From assembly GCA_902796745.1 (NCBI GenBank), contig CADBQC010000134.1, forward strand, positions 1 to 8,087: a stretch of DNA of 8,087 bases, given 5' to 3'. The translations under genes and the position numbers were made by a program. Of the stretch, positions 5,656 to 8,087 are shown one piece after another. The notes beneath the pieces are model-generated. The model had not been told where the DNA came from, did not search any database, and worked only from the letters and a program-made list of their open reading frames with translations. The stretch is from an uncultured Pseudomonadota bacterium (GTDB lineage Bacteria; Pseudomonadota; Alphaproteobacteria; RUG11792). Numbering within the stretch: position 1 is the first letter of the stretch; each line of letters begins with the position of its first letter.

Positions 5656-6302
5656 ATAACACAGAGCGAGAGCTAGGATATCATTTCTCCAACAAAAGGC
5701 TGTTAAGCGAGGCGTTGCATCATTCTAGTATAAAAAAATATGCGATTCCATTCGAAAGACTAGAGTTCTTAGGAGACAGAGTACTTGGATTAGTCATATC
5801 TGAACACATATATAAAAGTTATCCTGGGAAAGAGGGAACTATGGCAAAGATGCAAGCTGCATTTGTCTGCGCGGAAACTTGCTATGAAATAGCAAAAAAA
5901 ATTGGTGTAGATAAGGTAATACAAACCGCTGGAAACCACTTGAAATCGAACAAAACAGTGCTAGCCGATGCCATGGAAGCTATTTTAGGAGCAATTTTTA
6001 TAGATTCTGATTATGACAGGGTAAAAGCTGTAATCCACTCATTGTGGAAGTATAAGTTTGCTAGCTACAATGATGAAGCTCAGGATCCCAAAACTACTCT
6101 TCAGGAGATATGCCAGCGACTTTCTGGAGACGTACCACGATATGAAGTGCTAGATGTAACTGGATCAGCCCATGAGCCGGTGTACACAATTAGTGTAACA
6201 GCACTTAGTCTAACCGCCGAAGCTTCAGGACATTCTAGAAAAGAGGCCGAAATAGCAGTAGCTAAAAAGGTTTTAGAGCAGATAAAAGCGAAACATGGAT
6301 AG
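5652..6302 (+). CDS. rnc: ribonuclease III
   Basis: RNase III cuts double-stranded RNA and matures rRNA and some mRNAs in the cytoplasm. It has 216 residues. The N-terminal RNase III domain carries the signature ERLEFLGDRVLGL (E35, E38, D42) and LADAMEAILGAIF (D106, E109), supplying the metal-binding acidic residues that correspond to E38, E41, D45, D114 and E117 of the E. coli enzyme. The double-stranded RNA-binding domain runs from about 145 to the end: DPKTTLQE, then GSAHEPVY, then SGHSRKEAE...AKKVL. The ATG at 5652 overlaps the lepB stop by four bases. Its stop faces the dxr stop on the other strand 15 bases away. era, often next to rnc, is not downstream here. The GDRVLGL variant is common in alphaproteobacteria. 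Confidence 0.97.
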   Translation: MNNTERELGYHFSNKRLLSEALHHSSIKKYAIPFERLEFLGDRVLGLVISEHIYKSYPGKEGTMAKMQAAFVCAETCYEIAKKIGVDKVIQTAGNHLKSNKTVLADAMEAILGAIFIDSDYDRVKAVIHSLWKYKFASYNDEAQDPKTTLQEICQRLSGDVPRYEVLDVTGSAHEPVYTISVTALSLTAEASGHSRKEAEIAVAKKVLEQIKAKHG

Positions 6303-6317
6303 GGGGAGCCCGCTTCG

Positions 6318-7442
6318 TTATTCGCGATTTTTTATAGATTGAATTATAGCTTGGATATCTTCGAATGAATTTACGTTTTCTGCTTGTGAATGCGCTAATA
6401 TCTCGATTACATATTTATATATTTCTGCGAATTGCAATTTACCAGTAATGAATTTTGAGACCGCAACTTCATTTGCAATATTAAAAGCTATAACTTTCTT
6501 TTCTTGCACTGCATAATAGGCTACATTGATATTTCGTCTTTGCCATGCTTTAGGTTTTTTAAAACTTAGGTTGTATATTTGTTCAAAATCCAATTCAGGC
6601 AAGTTACATTCGCAACGATTCGGATAATTTAAAGCATAAGAAATTGGTAATTTCATATCCGGAAACGACATCAGTGATTTGTATGAATTGTCCATGAATT
6701 TCACCATCGCATGAATTATCGAATTAGGATGAATAATAGCTTTTATCTTTGTGATATTGATGTCGAACAAATAAGACGCTTCTATAAGCTCTAATGCTTT
6801 GTTAAACAGTGTTGCACTATCAATTGTATTTTTTATCCCCATTTGCCAATTCGGATGTTTTAGAGCGTCTTGCAATGTTACATTCTTGAGTTCATTTTCA
6901 TCAAAATCAGCAAATGCTCCACCAGAGGCAGTCAAAATCAGTTCCTTTATGCTTGTTTTATTCTCTCCAAGCAAACATTGCAGAATTGAGTTGTGTTCGG
7001 AATCTATCGGTATAATCTCTGTGCCTTTTTCTTTTGCTACAGTTTGCAACAATTTACCGCCAGAAATTATAGCCTCTTTAGAGGCGATCGCGAGTCTTTG
7101 GGCATGACCTATGCTGGCAAAAGTAGGTTGCAAACTGGCATGCCCTGCAATAGCCATTACCGAGCAAGTCACATCGAGTTTGGCTAAATTTTCAAATTCT
7201 GTAGCAGTTAAGACTTCTATTTTACCTGTGGATAATGTATCTTTAACTATTTCATATGATTGTCTATCTGCTACTCCGACATATTCAGGTTTTGCTAATT
7301 TTGCTTGCTCTATCAGTAATTTATGATTTTTGTTGCCAATTATTGCTACTATCCTATATCCCGAATTCATAGCAATTTTCAAGGCAGTCGTTCCAATTAC
7401 TCCAGTTGAGCCCCAAATAGCAACCGTTTTCATCATATCCAT
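6318..7442 (-). CDS. dxr: 1-deoxy-D-xylulose 5-phosphate reductoisomerase
   Basis: This enzyme carries out the NADPH-dependent rearrangement and reduction of DXP to MEP, the committed step of the MEP isoprenoid pathway. It has 374 residues. The N-terminal Rossmann motif is GSTGVIGTTAL (11-21). The active-site series is intact: K122 in ASKEA, D147-S148-E149 in IDSEHNS, S173 in TASGGAF, H196 and W199 in HPNWQMG, S209, and N214-K215-E218 in NKALELIE. IHPNSIIHAMV, PDMKLPISYAL and the C-terminal NIANEVAVSKF match the family. The cdsA stop overlaps the Met at 7436 as ATGA, so translation may begin there (372 residues) instead of at 7442. Neither start has a clear ribosome site, which fits coupling to cdsA. 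Its presence implies a working MEP route rather than isoprenoid scavenging alone. Confidence 0.96.
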   Translation of the reverse strand: MDMMKTVAIWGSTGVIGTTALKIAMNSGYRIVAIIGNKNHKLLIEQAKLAKPEYVGVADRQSYEIVKDTLSTGKIEVLTATEFENLAKLDVTCSVMAIAGHASLQPTFASIGHAQRLAIASKEAIISGGKLLQTVAKEKGTEIIPIDSEHNSILQCLLGENKTSIKELILTASGGAFADFDENELKNVTLQDALKHPNWQMGIKNTIDSATLFNKALELIEASYLFDINITKIKAIIHPNSIIHAMVKFMDNSYKSLMSFPDMKLPISYALNYPNRCECNLPELDFEQIYNLSFKKPKAWQRRNINVAYYAVQEKKVIAFNIANEVAVSKFITGKLQFAEIYKYVIEILAHSQAENVNSFEDIQAIIQSIKNRE

Positions 7443-8087
7443 TTCGCAGAGGTTAGCAACATTTTTAAGTCTAATTTTAGGTAACAGAACATTTCTGCGA
7501 TGACAAATATATATAAAACCATTAGTAGACTATCTAATCGATCCAATATTCCTCCATGCCCAGGAATTATATTTCCGGAATCTTTGACATCCAATATTCT
7601 CTTTGCTTTGGATTCTAACAAATCTCCCAAAATAGCAGCAATGACCATTACTGCGGTTATGCTTAATATGTGATATCTATCCATCTGAAGAAATCTGCTT
7701 ATCCCAAAATAAGACAACATCATTGTTGCTATCGCTCCGACTATTGCTCCTGACCAGGTTTTATTTGGGCTAATTTGTGGTGCCAATTTAGCGCCTCCAA
7801 TCAGCCGACCTCCGAGATATGCAAAAATATCACATCCCCAGACTACACTTAAGATCCATATAGCTATTTTGAAGAAATTTTCCGATTCTTCAGAAGATTT
7901 AAATATCAGGTATAACATGGGAATTGTTATATAGAGTAATCCCGTTACAAAAAATGCGATTTCTTGCTTCGATTTTTTCAGCAAATGCCCCAAAATTACC
8001 GCCACCATTATGCTCCCACAAAAGTACAGCAATTCCATAAGAGGGAATCCATAGGGCTTTGGAACGACTATCGCATGAATTATTATA
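7433..8087 (-). CDS. cdsA: phosphatidate cytidylyltransferase (CDP-diglyceride synthase), 5' end outside window
   Basis: This integral membrane enzyme makes CDP-diacylglycerol from CTP and phosphatidic acid, the precursor of phosphatidylglycerol and phosphatidylethanolamine. About six hydrophobic segments are visible. The family signature is clear: from the Met at 8038, residues 143-169 read ESKAKR...VKDSGNIIPGHGG..DRLD, preceded by CDIFAYLGGRLIGGAKLAPQISPNKTW (split across 69-95). The signature's usual large hydrophobic residue before KR is Ala here. The Met at 8038 is unlikely to be the true start. No ribosome site precedes it, the frame stays open to the window edge (IVVPKPYGFPL just before it), and 201 residues is short for a family of about 230-280. 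The gene is therefore listed as partial. Its TGA overlaps the dxr start, giving the common cdsA-dxr order. Confidence 0.93.
   Translation of the reverse strand, partial: IIIHAIVVPKPYGFPLMELLYFCGSIMVAVILGHLLKKSKQEIAFFVTGLLYITIPMLYLIFKSSEESENFFKIAIWILSVVWGCDIFAYLGGRLIGGAKLAPQISPNKTWSGAIVGAIATMMLSYFGISRFLQMDRYHILSITAVMVIAAILGDLLESKAKRILDVKDSGNIIPGHGGILDRLDSLLMVLYIFVIAEMFCYLKLDLKMLLTSAKWI

Noticed and set aside
6288..6333. Rho-independent terminator after rnc (GCGAA/TTCGC followed by TTTTTT)
   Set aside because: The stem is only five pairs around a 28-base loop, too weak to call; the T-run is within the dxr coding end.
6799..7326. Plus-strand open frames opposite dxr
   Set aside because: They are shadows of dxr, whose active-site residues are all intact on the minus strand.
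1..8087. CRISPR array, phage, toxin-antitoxin, IS element or anti-phage defence genes
   Set aside because: Every sizeable non-shadow frame belongs to a housekeeping or transporter family, and no spaced direct repeats or transposase motifs were seen.

Overview
The window looks like a stretch of AT-rich alphaproteobacterial chromosome carrying mostly housekeeping genes plus one three-gene export cassette. The lineage call rests on gene content and motifs. Ribonuclease III has the ERLEFLGDRVLGL form common in alphaproteobacteria, lepB runs directly into rnc, and cdsA runs directly into dxr. The AT-rich base composition and very tight packing would fit a host-associated lineage (Rickettsiales/Holosporales-like), but that is inference and no marker here settles it.

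Layout. On the plus strand the window opens inside ddl (D-Ala-D-Ala ligase, C-terminal part only). A short gap follows with a candidate promoter and a ribosome site. Next comes a YbhG/YbhF/YbhS-type exporter cassette: a HlyD-family membrane fusion protein (472-1293), a single-chain double ATPase (1300-3057) and one ABC-2 permease (3061-4167). The three genes share a reading frame and are separated by only 6 and 3 bases. ruvC (4157-4648) overlaps the permease by 11 bases and probably belongs to the same transcript.

A 248-base intergenic region (4649-4896) holds the most striking non-coding structure: two adjacent perfect GC-rich palindromes (16-bp and 13-bp stems) that are neither coding nor followed by U-tracts. 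After it comes a TTGACA-containing promoter region with helically phased AAAATT tracts, then the lepB-rnc pair (4897-6302) joined by an ATGA overlap.

On the minus strand, dxr (6318-7442) and cdsA (7433-8087, running off the window) form a second coupled pair that converges on rnc with 15 bases between the stop codons.

How the genes relate. ddl, dxr and cdsA serve envelope building: peptidoglycan precursors, the MEP isoprenoid pathway, and CDP-diacylglycerol for phospholipids. lepB processes exported proteins, rnc processes structured RNA, and ruvC resolves recombination junctions. The exporter cassette would be one tripartite-type pump (adaptor, ATPase, homodimeric permease) of unknown substrate. 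I see no defence system, CRISPR array, IS element, tRNA or rRNA. The best candidates for something undescribed are the double-palindrome element and, more modestly, the exporter's asymmetric ATPase and short adaptor.
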